From contig NC_073637.1 of assembly GCF_029407905.1 (NCBI RefSeq), positions 58,404,501-58,468,500 of the forward strand: DNA of 64,000 bases, in the 5' to 3' direction. Positions 23,046 to 34,362 of this stretch are shown piece by piece (position 1 is the first letter of the stretch; each line of letters begins with the position of its first letter). Source of the stretch: Bubalus kerabau (lineage: Eukaryota; Chordata; Mammalia; Artiodactyla; Bovidae). The position numbers and the translations under genes are program-made. Below the pieces are notes generated by a model. The model ran no database searches, was not told where the DNA came from, and saw only the letters and a program-made list of their open reading frames with translations.

Positions 23046-23663
23046 TGCATTAGATATTATGAAAAGAAATACAAATACTGAGGAAGAGCTGATAGCACAT
23101 TAAGCCATTTTTATTCGTTAGCTCATCTGTGTTGAATTACTTAACAGATTGTACAGTTTGGGAAAAGATTTATACCCAAGGTTAGGGCCAGGGTAGCATC
23201 AGAAGCAGTAAAGAAAAATGTATAAAAAAATGAAGGACAGGCATTGAGTTTAGTTCATATTTTTTTAAAAATAGAGCAAATTATTGGGGCACTGGGAGTA
23301 GTTATATAAGCCATTAACTGATCGAGCCAGAAGGAAATGGGTAACAGTAAGTCATTTTCATTCCAAAAATATGGAATTCTTCTTAGAGAATATCTTTAAA
23401 ACAGTTCTGATGAAATTTTAGTTTAAAAATCAAGCTAAAACAATGTAACATAATCTCTAGATCAGCATAATTAAGCAAGTGATTATAGCTTAATGTCTAA
23501 TTATTAGTTCTGTATTAATGATTTAGTTATTAATAATGTAAGTATTAGGAGGCAGCATAAACTAAGAATACTAAAATGTACTTTTAAAAGGCTGTATTCC
23601 TGGTTTCTCCACACTGCTCCCTGAACTCAAGTATGACTTCATTCTGCTTAAGACATGTGGGTA
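23046..23663. other. Unassigned AT-rich DNA
   Basis: No gene or repeat recognised. Confidence 0.45.
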
Positions 23664-23674
23664 CTGTATTTCTT

Positions 23675-23943
23675 TCTTTCTCTTTTTAGCATTTATTTAT
23701 TTGGCCGTGTCAGGTCTTAGTTGAGGCATGCAGGATCTTTGTTGCATTGTGAGGGTCTTTCATTGAGGCGCTCCAACTCTCTAGTTGTGCCCATAGGCTT
23801 GGTAGTTTCGGGCTAAGAAGTAGCAACATGAAGGCTTAGTTGCCCCAAGGCATGTGGGATCTTAGTTCCCCAGACCAGGGATTGAACCCATGGCCCCTAC
23901 ATTGCAAAGCAGATTCTTAACCACTTGACCAGCAGGGAAGTCC
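23675..23943 (-). repeat. CHR-type SINE
   Basis: Reverse copy, tttatttggccgtgtcagg to accagcagggaagtccc. TSD ctgtatttctt (23664-23674) and ctgtacttctt (23944-23954). Confidence 0.88.
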
Positions 23944-23954
23944 CTGTACTTCTT

Positions 23955-24421
23955 AATACATTCTGTCTGGTATTGTGGCTACTTTAGTGCTTGTCTTTTG
24001 CCTTTTACTTAACAAGAAGCTCCTTGAGAGAAGTGATCATAGCATTCATTTTTGTATTCCTCCCACAGAACCTTCTTCTACTAGAGCATGTTAGTTTTAT
24101 TTGTTGTGTTAGGCTTTATAAATTAGGCATAAATTCTACTGCAAATAAGGTAAACCATACTACGATGGCTTAAACCATGGGTTTATTTTTCTCATGTAGC
24201 AAGAAATTGAGATATAGGCAGTCCAAGGTTGAAACAGATTCTCAAGAAAGCAGTTAGGGACACATTATTTCCATCTCTCTGCTTCTCTTGTCCTTACTCT
24301 TTAGCACATCACCTCATGGTCATAAGACGGCTGCTACACCTGTAGGCATTGCTTTTTTTTTTTTTTTTTTTTTTTACAAGCAAGAAGGGACAGGCTCAAA
24401 AGGTCCAAAGGAACATTCCAG
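23955..24421. other. Unassigned DNA with a poly(T) run
   Basis: Poly(T) of about 24 at 24352-24375. The part at 24130-24250 (gatggcttaaaccatgggtt, 'cagtccaaggttg') resembles a reverse-strand MaLR LTR end; weak. Confidence 0.35.
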
Positions 24422-24439
24422 CCCAATCTATCCTTTTTA

Positions 24440-24734
24440 TTTATTTGTTTCTGGCTGTGCTAAGTCTTTGTCGCTGCACTCAGGCTTTCTCTAGTTGCGG
24501 GAGCCGGGGCTGCTCTCTAATTGTGGTGTGTGGGTTTCTCACGGCCGTGGTTTATCATTGCAGATCACAGGCTCCAGGGCACACAGGCTCGGTAATTGTG
24601 GTGCAGGGGCTTAGTTGCCCCCACAGCCTGTGGAATCTTCCTAGACCAGGGACTGAACCAGTGTCCCCTGCATAGGCCCCAGTCTCCCCTGCATGGCAGG
24701 CCGACTCTTAATCACTGGATCACCAGGCGAAGCC
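24440..24734 (-). repeat. CHR-type SINE, long form
   Basis: Reverse copy with 'ggctgtgctaagtctttgtc' and 'cttcctagaccagggactga'. An 18-bp perfect TSD, cccaatctatccttttta, at 24422-24439 and 24735-24752. Confidence 0.93.
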
Positions 24735-24752
24735 CCCAATCTATCCTTTTTA

Positions 24753-25599
24753 AAAGCTTTCCTGAAATTTCATCCAGCAACTCTTTGTTGGATAGAATTG
24801 GACACATGGTTACTCCTGGACTAATACTGAAAGATGGTTAGGGAGAAAGGACTTAGGCATTGGGGTTAAGCCAGCCAGAAACATTGTACCATAAGGTTTT
24901 ATTCTAATTACACTTGAAATGATTATTGCAGATTGTTTGGCACCCCCTACCATGATCTGACAGCCAAGAAAATCGTGGGCCAGAAATGTCTGAGATCCAT
25001 AGCCAGGTAATGGCAGAACAGAGACTAGAGTAAGATCCAGCTATTACCATTCTTAAGCCATTGAACATTACATACATCTGCACACAGACTATTAGAAGGT
25101 CCTACTTTAGAAGCTATGAGTCATTTCCAAAGACAGAATTTAGATTGCTGGAACTTTGTTTTAGCCATCTCCCAAAGAACCTTCCCCTTCCTATAAATCA
25201 TCAGAACAGCAAATAGGAAAACAGACCTTTCAGTCCTCCTTTGATGTAAAAGATGGCAAAATAAAAACTGTCCAAAATTTCCGTGGGACGTGTCCTCCAT
25301 AAGTTGTCCTCTTGCTTTGTGTAACTGAGAAGGTTGTTTTTTAAAGTCTCTAATGTAAAATAAATTAATTAAACAGTGAAAACCCAAAAGTGTTTAAGTG
25401 CAATCCCAATCTTTGTTCCTCTCCCTTACTATACACTACCATTATTTTTGCTAGGAATTTTTTTGAAATTATTGTTGCTGTCAAATTACTTTAATTCTGA
25501 CCTTTCACCCCCCAAATAAGGTTTTGCTAAATGTATGCCTCCTAAATAATTATGCTATCAAAATTTTTGTTTCCCCAAATGACTAATTTTAGCTTTCTA
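24753..25599. other. Unassigned DNA
   Basis: No gene or repeat recognised. The 88-codon reverse frame at 25121-25387 has no recognisable domain and no supporting signals. Confidence 0.4.
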
Positions 25600-25611
25600 G
25601 GTATGATATTC

Positions 25612-25887
25612 CAGAGAAGGCAATGGCATCCCACTCCAGTACTCTTGCTGGAGAATCCCATGGATGGAGGAGCCTGGTAGGCTGCAGTCCATGGGGTCGC
25701 TAAGAGTCAGACACGACTGAGCGACTTCCCTTTCACTTTTCACTTTCATGCATTGGAGGAGGAAATGGCAACCCACTCCAGTGTTCTTGCCTGGAGAATC
25801 CCAGGGATGGGGGAGCCTGGTGGGCTACCGTCTATGGGGTCGCACAGAGTCGGACATGACTGAAGCGACTTAGCAGTAGCAGCAGCA
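25612..25887 (+). repeat. Bov-A2 dimeric SINE
   Basis: gagaaggcaatggcatcccac to the (agc)n tail, both monomers present. TSD ggtatgatattc (25600-25611) and ggtataatattc (25888-25899). Confidence 0.95.
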
Positions 25888-26026
25888 GGTATAATATTCA
25901 CATTTAAGGGAAAAAAAAAACCGGTATATTTCAACCAACCAATGCTCTACAAGAATGCTGATTATTCTCCACATCTATGATTTTTATCATTATTAATAAA
26001 TGCTGAGTAAGTGGTGGCTATTATTA

Positions 26027-26241
26027 TGCTTGTGCTTAGTCATTCAGTCATGTCGACTCTTTGAGACCCTATGGCCTGTATAGCCCACCAGGCTCCTCTG
26101 TCCATGGGATTCTCCAGGCAAGAATACTGGAGTGGGTTGCCTGGTCTTCTTCCAGGGGAACCTTCCCAATCCAGGGATTGAACCCAGGTCTCCCACATTG
26201 CAGGCAGATTCTTTACCAGCTGAGCTATCAGGGAAGCCCCT
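26027..26241 (-). repeat. Bov-tA SINE
   Basis: Reverse copy. TSD gtggctattatta (26014-26026) and gtgactattatta (26242-26254). Confidence 0.94.
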
Positions 26242-26478
26242 GTGACTATTATTAAGTTGTTATAAGTTCAACATGACAGTGGATGCACATTTTTTAATGT
26301 TAAAATAGAAATCAATTGTATTTTTATCATGTTCAAACACATTTGGGCCTGAATTTCTAAGACTCTAATGGTTTTTCATAACTAAATCATTACCCCATGC
26401 ATGCATGCTTAGCATAAACATAATTAAACCATTCAGTCACCTGCTGTCATTTGTTTTTTTAAACTACCTTAAAGATTG

Positions 26479-26683
26479 TGTGTGCTAAGTCGCTTCAGTC
26501 ATGTCTGACTCTGCTAGCCTATGGATTGTAGCCTGCCAGGCTCCTCTGTCCATGGGATTCTCCAGGCAAGAGTACTAGAATGGGTTGTCATTTCCTCCTC
26601 CAAGGAATCTTCTCAACCCAGGGACTGAACCCATGTCTCTTACATCTCCTGCATTGGCAGGAGGGTTCTTTACCACTAGCGAT
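26479..26683 (-). repeat. Bov-tA SINE, head end missing
   Basis: Reverse copy from tgtgctaagtcgcttcag; stops at ttctttaccactagcg before the gccacctgggaagccc terminus. Confidence 0.88.
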
Positions 26684-27565
26684 TATTCAGCAATAATCTT
26701 GCTACCACTGCAAACTCTGTTAGGAGGAATAATTTCTATGAAAATTAAACTTATTAGGCTATCATTTTTAAAACAGAAGCATAGTATTGTTTTATACACA
26801 TTTTGTAATAACCCTCTATAGTCTTTCTAAGTCAATTTTAATCTGTTTGGGGTGTGTAGTTTATCGGTTATATTTCAGTTTCTATGGCAACAGATGCAAT
26901 CATTGCATACACATTCTGCAGCTGGGTAGACAAGCAGTCTCCTCTGAGACTTTCACTTGCAAATAAAGCAGTGTGTGAGTAAGAGGCAAGCATTCTTCTC
27001 CTCCAGGAGACTGAGTACACTACACTTCCAGGATACCAGGCTTAGGCGATAGCCAAAAAAACGCTTCCAAACACAACCCGTTCTCCAGGTTTCACATGGA
27101 ACAATTGAGACGTCTTTACTCAAGGCATAAAGATACTTCCACTGCTGCTTTTAGAATTTGGGACACAATGGAAAACTGTTCACTGAGTACCTGGTTCTCA
27201 TCCATTTCTTAAGATTTCCTGCGTTTCTGAAGTGGAAATTTATAAAAGCACAGTTCAGATGTTCTGAAATAAAATTCTGATGATGATGAAAATAAAGTAA
27301 TAGAAGTCACTACAAAAAAAAAAATTAGGAACCAAAGAAATCTCTGTAACAGAAATTCCTTAAAAGTCTTTCACAATGTTCTGAAACTGAGATTGTGCAT
27401 TAATTTGAGCTACTTCTTCTGAGCAAGTGAATGTCTTATAGATAATTGACTCAATTAAAGAAAAAATATTTTCACTTTTTTGTTATAGAAAATTTAAAAC
27501 ACACCACACAATCCACCTGGCTGAGTCCTTTTTCTCAGTTGAAATACAGGGCGTTAGGCTAGTAC
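26684..27565. other. Non-repetitive DNA with an X-box-like motif
   Basis: No exon recognised. The palindromic motif gtttctatggcaac at 26878-26891 fits the RFX X-box pattern (GTNRCC spacer RGYAAC, with one or two mismatches). Regulatory function is unproven. Confidence 0.35.
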
Positions 27566-27567
27566 TT

Positions 27568-27692
27568 CGGAAAAGGCAATGGCACCCCACTCCAGTGTTC
27601 TTGCCTGAAGAATCCCAGGGATGGGCTGCCATCTATGGGGTCGCACAGAGTCGGACATGACTGAAGCAACTTGGGAGAAGTAGCAGCAGCAG
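27568..27692 (+). repeat. Bov-A monomer SINE
   Basis: One Bov-A unit (ggcaatggcaccccactcc ... ggacatgactgaagcaactt) with a small deletion and an agcagcagcag tail. Confidence 0.88.
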
Positions 27693-27822
27693 AATACAAT
27701 GAACTTTTATGTACCTACCTCCCAGGTTGCTATCGTTAATACTTGACATGTTTTATCTATAAACTCTCACACTCTTCTTTTAAAAAATTATATTAAACTA
27801 TTTCTTTCACTCATATATATCT

Positions 27823-28038
27823 GTGCTGTGTTGTGCTTAGTCACTCAGTCATGTCCAACTCTTTGTGACCCCATGGACTGTCATCCACCCGGCTTCTTTG
27901 TCCATGGAATTCTTGAGGCAAGAATACTGGAGTGGGTTGCTATGCCCTTCTCCAGGGGATCTTCCTGACCCAGGAATCAAACTGGGGTCTCCTGCATTGC
28001 AGGTGGATTCTTTACCAGCTGAGCTACCAGGGAAGCCC
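27823..28038 (-). repeat. Bov-tA SINE
   Basis: Reverse copy. TSD catatatatct (27812-27822) and catatacatct (28039-28049). Confidence 0.94.
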
Positions 28039-28049
28039 CATATACATCT

Positions 28050-28947
28050 ACTACATATTTAATTGATAAGGATTTTGACATGTAACAATTACACTGTTAT
28101 CTATAACACTTAAAATGAACAGTTAAGTCATTAATATCGAAATATTCTATTTTAATTTATTAATATGGAAAGTGATTGATGTTAACAATTGTTATACTTT
28201 ATATTAAAGGCTTATAAATAAATCACTTCCATAAAAGTGTATGTGATTTATTATACCCATGGAAAACAAAATACATTTAAAAAATCACTTTTTATTTTGT
28301 CCTCCAAGTTTCCTTTTCTTTTTCTAGAGGAGGTATCAGTATGTAGTTATTTCCTATCATTTTACAATAGTGTAGGGAATACGCATTGAAGAATTTAATT
28401 TTCATCAGTTGAAATAATATTGGCATATCTCTGATTTAGTCCTCAATTTCCCTTCAGTTGGCCCAGAAGTAAATACCAAGAGGTTTTCATTCCCCATATA
28501 CCCATCCTGCTTGATACTAATATGTTTATGAAATATGTCTCATTAAATGCTATTGATTTAGCTCTTTCTCCATGAAAACACTTTCTCTTGGAATGACTCA
28601 TGTTTCACTGTTGAGTGTCTGTCTCTTTGCTTTTCCACTTAACTTCTGTGAAAGTCTTTCTAATTTTGTCTCTTTGTTCTTATCTCTGTGAATATCTTTA
28701 TCTTTTTCTCATATTCTTTTTCTCCTTGTTCACCTATCATTTCCTCTAATCTCTGACTCTCCTTCATGGTTATTATATTTATTGGTTGTACGGCAATATT
28801 TTCTGTCCTTTGTTTTTAAAATAGATGAAAGAAACATTTGGGGCTTCTGTAAAAGAAAATAAAATGGTTTTTCACCTGATTTGTTTTCTTCTTTCAAAGT
28901 ATTAACTGTCTTAGTATGTTCTTTTAGAATACATATTTAGCCATTCT
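28050..28947. other. Unassigned AT-rich DNA
   Basis: No gene or repeat recognised; 28560-28800 is pyrimidine-rich on the forward strand. Confidence 0.45.
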
Positions 28948-28953
28948 AAGAAG

Positions 28954-29081
28954 GATATGGCAATCCACTCCAGTGTTCTTGCCTGGAGAATCCCAGAGCC
29001 GGCGGAGCCTGGTAGGCTGCCGTCTATGGGGTCGCACAGAGTCGGACACAACTGAAGCGACTTAGCAGCAGCAGCAGCAGC
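28954..29081 (+). repeat. Bov-A monomer SINE
   Basis: Single unit with (agc)n tail at 29066-29081. Confidence 0.88.
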
Positions 29082-29267
29082 AAGAGGTATTGAATGTTTA
29101 CTGAAGAAGATTTCCAAAGAATTTTTTTCAAAGAACCATTCAATTTATTTAAACAAAGGCAGTTCACCCATTCCTCCCACCTCCCCACTGCCCCCTTCCC
29201 ACTACCCTGCACCTCTAATAGCCACCAATGCATTCTCTACATCTATGAGCTTGGGTTGATTGATTGC

Positions 29268-29347
29268 TGTTTCCTTCCTTCCTTCCTGTCCCTTTCTCTC
29301 TCTCTTGCTCTCTCTTCCTTCCTTCATTCATTCCTTCTTTCCCTTTT
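29268..29347. repeat. Pyrimidine-rich low-complexity tract
   Basis: (ttcc)n and (tctc)n interleaved. Confidence 0.9.
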
Positions 29348-29370
29348 GATTCCACACATTAACAGAGATT

Positions 29371-29547
29371 GGGGCTTTCCTGGTAGCTCATCAGTAAAGG
29401 AGACTCGGGAGATGTGGGTTTGATCCCTGGGTCAGGAAGATCCCCTGGAGGAGGGCATGGTGAGCCACTCCAGTATTCCTGCCTGGAGAATCCCATGGAC
29501 AGAGGAGAGTCAGACATGACTGAAGCAACTGAACATGCACACATAAC
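29371..29547 (+). repeat. Bov-tA SINE, internally shortened
   Basis: ggggctttcctggtagctc head, loses ~35 bases between acagaggag and agtcagacatgac relative to other copies. Confidence 0.88.
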
Positions 29548-30130
29548 AGATTATACAGCATCTGTCTTTCTCTGACTTATTTCACTTAGCATAATGGCCT
29601 TAGGTCCATCTTTGTTGTGGCAAATAGCAAGATTTCATTCTTTTCATGGCTGAATAATATTGCACTGTATTTATATACCACAGTTTCTTTATCCATCCAT
29701 CCATCAATAAGCATTTAGGTTATTTCCATATCTTGGATATTATAAATAATGCTATGATGAATATGGGTGTGCATACATCTTTATTTGGGGATTAATTTTT
29801 GTTTTCTTTGAATAAATACCCAGAAGTAGAATTCTGAATCATACCATAGTTCTATTTTTAATTTTTTAAGGAACTGCCATACTTTTTTCCATATTGGCTA
29901 TACCAACTTACATTCCTACCAACAATGTACAAGTGTTCCCTTTTCTCCACATCCTTGCTAATACTTGTTATTTCTTGTCTTTTTGATAATAGCCATTCTA
30001 ACAGGCAAGAGGTGATACATCATTGTAGTTTTAATTTGCATTTACCTGATGATTAGTGATGTTGAGCACCTTTTCATGTACCTATTGGCCATCTCTATGT
30101 CTTCTTTGGAAAAATATCTATTCAGATTTT

Positions 30131-30306
30131 TTTTAAGTTCATTGACTTTTATTTATACATGAAAAATGATTAAAAATTCTTATGTATCATCTGCTAAAAC
30201 AATAGATGCCATATTTAATTTATTTATTTATTTTTAAATTAATTTATTTATTTTAATTGGAGGCCAATTACTTTACAATATTGTGTGTTTTTTTTCCATG
30301 TAGACA
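30131..30306 (-). repeat. Short L1 tail insertion in older L1
   Basis: Reverse L1 terminus (ttaattggaggccaattact, 'ttacaatattg') preceded by a T/A-rich tail. The flanks 30107-30130 and 30307-30330 are a 24-bp duplication with one mismatch, both lying in the host L1. Confidence 0.8.
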
Positions 30307-30520
30307 TGGAAAAATGTCTATTCAGATTTTCTGCCTAATTTTTGAATTGAATTGAGTTTTTGCTATTGAGTTGTATGAGTCGTTTTATGTATTTTGCATA
30401 TTAACCCCTTATTATGTATTTTGGGTATTAATCCCTGAACAGATATACCATTTGCGAACCTTTCTCCCATTTGGTCAATTGTGTTTTCATATCGGCTTCC
30501 TTTGCTGTGCAGCTAATGGT

Positions 30521-32233
30521 AACTTATTAAAAATAAGTCAAAATGCTGTTGCCCGGGAGTTTCAAAAGGGTAAACTCCCCCTCCTAACAAAGAAAAAATT
30601 GGAAAAATTTTATAAAACAGTACTCCAGTTTTTTATCTGTGAAAGAGAAAGCATATCATTCTTTTCTCCACCTTCAATAATCCAATGTATTTGTTGGCTT
30701 AATAAAATAGTTCCTACCATTTTTGCTCTGTTTTATTATTAAGTTCCCAACAAGCATGTTACTTCCTTTACTTCTATGACAAGCATAAATGGGTACACAT
30801 GCCACATTCTTGTTGTGAATAAAGTGCCTTGATAACAATAATAGTGGGGAAGATAATAACACACATGCCATAAGTACTCATTTAAGTGATTTAAACCCAA
30901 TGCCTATTGCTCTCCAAAAGCAACTTCGGGAAATGTGTTTCAACCCCTAATGAATGAACTATATTTTAAGACATTATTAACTTTATTTAATATTAGCTAT
31001 TTCTCTCATGTATTTTTAAAATTATTAGGTTTACTTCTATTATGTTTAAAATAACTCCCTTTTATGACACACAGTTTTATTTTAAGGATATGTTATCAAC
31101 AATTCACTATGTTTTTCAGTAAGTTTAGAACCACTGCTGGGAAAAAAAAAGAAAAAATACTATCCTTCACTCTGTGTTTCCAGTGAGAAAAATAAATAAG
31201 TAAATATTAGAAATGTCACTTTGGTGAGGTTATTAACAACCTTAAATTATAGGGAGGTTCCCCTAAAGGGAAAAAGGGATGATAAAACATGTCTACTTGA
31301 AATGGCTTCATAGTTTAAGCAAACAACATGGTTTAAAAAAAAAAGTCCCACCCAGCAGGAAATGGTAAGAACAGCCTTAAAATATTCCAGAGAAATAGAC
31401 TATTTCAACAAAAAATTAGGGGAAAAAAAGTCAGCCCTCAACATCAATTGCGTTTTGATGGAGACTGTCAAAGACTTGGACTGGAAAAACATACTAGAGT
31501 ATCTCAGATTTTTAAACGGCACTGGAAAACACAGTTCCTAGGAAAACTAATGCAGATTAATGCATGAAAAGAAGGTATAGATACTGATCATATTTTAAGT
31601 ATAAAATTAAACATTGTCACAACATAGCTAATTAATTTATTCTAATGTTATTAAAACACACTCACTAAAAACATACTTCCAGATCTCTATACTTCACATC
31701 TAACTCATGCTGGGTACTATTCAAATTATCTCTACAAAAATTTCCCCTGATATCTCAGAAAAAGTTCTTAACTTGTAGTACCTTTTCCCTAACTTTAGTA
31801 TTAAGTAATAATCAAGAAATATAAATAGAATATAGTCATAGGAGTTGATATAATGGAAAAAACTGATAAACTCCCCTAATGGAGAAACAAAAAATTGAAA
31901 TAATTGGGGCCTGTAAATTTAGTTTAAATATTTACATTCTAGTTTCTAGTCAATGACCTTAGATAGGTTATTTAACTCCTCTGAACCTCTCTTTATATAT
32001 AAAGTGGGACTAATGATATTCACTTTATTGGTTTTTAAGCAAGATTTAAGCAAGATTACATATGTCTTGCTTAGATCATGGTAGATGCTCAATTAATACT
32101 TAACTTTCTTCCATTTTTATGATTAAGATAGAGCTTTAATTAAAACTTGGATATCTTAAAATGCAAGCCAGTGCTCTTTTCCTATAGCTAGAGGGCCATC
32201 CTGAGAAGGAGGCTGGAGAACATAGATTTGTCT
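30521..32233. other. Unassigned AT-rich DNA
   Basis: 1.7 kb with no gene, RNA or repeat recognised. Confidence 0.5.
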
Positions 32234-32287
32234 AAAGAAAAAATTTTAAATAACATTTATTTAGTTGTTTATTTATTTATTTATTTA

Positions 32288-32492
32288 GACTTCCCAAGTG
32301 ACTCAGTGGTAAAGAATCCACCTGTCAATTTCAGGAGATGTAGGTTCAATCCCTGGGTTGGGAAGATCCCCTGAAGAAGGGAATGGCAACACACTCCAGT
32401 ATTCTTGCCTGGGAAATCCCATGGACAGAGGAGCCTGGCAGGCTACAGTCCCTAGGGTCACAAGAGAGTCAAACACAACTTAGGGCACACAC
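32288..32492 (+). repeat. Bov-tA SINE in the CHR tail
   Basis: gacttcccaagtgactcag to aacttagggcacacaca, inserted in the (ttta)n tract. Confidence 0.9.
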
Positions 32493-32526
32493 ATTTATTT
32501 CCTTATTTATTTTTGGCTATGCTGAG

Positions 32527-33560
32527 ATTTAAATTGAAGAGATGGGAATACCAGAACACCTGATCTGCCTATTGAGAAATTTGTATGCAGGTCAGGAAGC
32601 AACAGTTAGAACTGGACATGGAACAACAGATTGGTTCCAAATAGGAAAAGGAGTTCATCAAAGCTGTATATTGTCACCCTGTTTATTTAACTTATATGCA
32701 GAGTACATCATGAGAAACACTGGACTGGAAGAAACACAAGCTGGAATCAAGATTGCTGGGAGAAATATCAATCACCTCAGATATGCAGATGACACCACCC
32801 TTATGGCAGAAAGTGAAGAGGAACTCAAAAGCCTCTTGATGAAAGTGAAAGTGGAGAGTGCAAAAGTTGGCTTAAAGCTCCACATTCAGAAAACGAAGAT
32901 CATGGCATCTGGTCCCATCACTTCATGGGAAATAGATGGGGAAACAGTGGCAACAGTGTCAGACTTTATTTTTCTGGGCTCCGAAATCACTGCAGATGGT
33001 GACTGCAGCCATGAAATTAAAAGACACTTACTCCTTGGAAGGAAAGTTATGACCAACCTAGATAGCATATTCAAAAGCAGAGACATTACTTTGCCAACAA
33101 AGGTTCGTCTAGTCAAGGCTGTGGTTTTTCCTGTGGTCATGTATGGATGTGAGAGTTGGACTGTGAAGAAGGCTGAGCACCGAAGAATTGCTGCTTTTGA
33201 ACTGTGGTGTTGGAGAAGACTCCTGAGAGTCCCTTGGACTGGAAGGAGATCCAACCAGTCCATTCTGAAGATCAGCCCTGGGATTTCTTTGGAAGGAATG
33301 ATGCTAAAGCTGAAACTCCAGTACTTTGGCCACCTCATGTGAAGAGTTGACTCATTGGAAAAGACTCTGATGCTGGGAGGGATTGGGGGCAGGAGGAGAA
33401 GGGGATGACAGAGGATGAGATGGCTGGATGGCATCACTGACTCAGACATGAGTCTGAGTGAACTCCGGGAGTTGGTGATGGACAGGGAGGCCTGGCGTGC
33501 TGCGATTCATGGGGTCGCAAAGAGTCAGACATGACTGAGCGACTGATCTGATCTGATCTG
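32527..33560 (+). mobile_element. BovB LINE, 3' third, nested in CHR SINE
   Basis: 5'-truncated BovB retaining the distal RT domain, the C-terminal region and the 3' end with a (tgatc)n pentamer tail. TSD atgctgag at 32519-32526 and 33561-33568. Confidence 0.95.
32542..33342 (+). pseudogene. BovB reverse transcriptase fragment
   Basis: A 266-codon open stretch of the RTE ORF2 protein, the enzyme that makes BovB cDNA at the target site. It starts just upstream of RT motif B (here KGVHQSCILSPCLFNLYAEY, where other copies have RQGC). It keeps the catalytic YADD box (LRYADDTTLMAES, about residues 79-91) and the downstream connection region to YFGHLM. It stops at a TGA at 33340-33342 where the frame continues as RVDSLEKTLMLGGIGG, consistent with CGA to TGA decay. 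The N-terminal endonuclease and fingers are absent, so it is a remnant, not a host gene. Confidence 0.95.
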
Positions 33561-33890
33561 ATGCTGAGTCTTCGTCGCTGTGTGGGCCTTCTCATTGCAG
33601 CGAGCAGGGGCTCCTCTTCCTTGCAGTGCACAGGCTTCTCATTGCAGGGGCATCTCATTGCAGGGGCTCTCTTCTGGAGCACTGGGCTTCAGTAGCTGCA
33701 GCACGTGGACTCAGTAATTTCCACTTGCAGGCTCTCAAGCATAGGCTCATTATTTTTGGTGCAACAACTTAGTTGCCCCAAGGCATGTAGAATCTTCCCT
33801 AGACCAGGGATCAAACCCACATCCTCTGCATTGGCAGGCACATTCTTATCCTCTGTACCACCAGGGAAGTCCTGAAAAAAGAAATTTTAA

Positions 33891-34362
33891 TCAAGTTTAG
33901 AGTGTTCAGATAGACAATATGATAAGCAAGGAGAAGATCCCGTATGAATCCAATGTAGAAATAATGCTTCAGGTTTCTGTACTCCAACATCTAGTGCCTC
34001 ATAGGAATCTTTATTGACATACAAGTACCCTAACACACTGTTGTATTTGTCTTGCATTTTAATCATTTATAAGATGACTTCTTATAAATTTCAAATTTTC
34101 TTAATAAAGCCTGATATCTTGTTTTTCTGATTCTTATATGCAGTTGAGACACTTTATTTTACAAATTATACAGGTAATAGTTAAGGGATTGGTGAACATT
34201 TGTATAGAACATTGCCACCTTTGCTTAGATTTTAATGAAAATACATATGTTTTAATCAAACTGTTTGGAAATATATTTTTGCAAAATTCAGAAAGGGCTA
34301 GGCAAGAGCTATCACAACTATGTCTGCTTTTATTTAAAAACTCTGTTAGTGGTTGTGTAAGC
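33891..34362. other. Unassigned AT-rich DNA
   Basis: No gene or repeat recognised. Confidence 0.45.

Larger units (their letters stand above)
29140..30520 (-). repeat. Old L1, reverse strand, split twice
   Basis: Reverse L1M ORF2 end and 3' region: 'ctgacttatttcacttagc' (29575), 'tggctgaataatattgcac' (29649), 'tatttccatatcttgg' (29720), 'cccagaagtagaattctg' (29820), 'ctccacatccttgctaat' (29945), 'gatgttgagcaccttttc' (30058), 'cttcctttgctgtgcag' (30496). Carries a SINE at 29371 and a younger L1 tail at 30131. Confidence 0.85.
32250..33873 (-). repeat. CHR-type SINE split by Bov-tA and BovB
   Basis: (ttta)n tail at 32250-32287, 'ccttatttatttttggctatgctgag' at 32501-32526, remainder at 33561-33873 ending ccaccagggaagtcc. 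Approximate outer TSD aaagaaaaaattttaa and aaaagaaattttaa. Confidence 0.88.

Noticed and set aside
32542..33342. A 266-codon open frame that looks like a host gene
   Set aside because: It is the RT domain of a BovB retrotransposon (YADD box, 3' BovB tail, TSDs), not a cellular gene.
32886..33449. 187-codon open frame on the reverse strand of the BovB
   Set aside because: Antisense shadow of the BovB frame; the same antisense text recurs in other BovB copies (for example 35724-36056).
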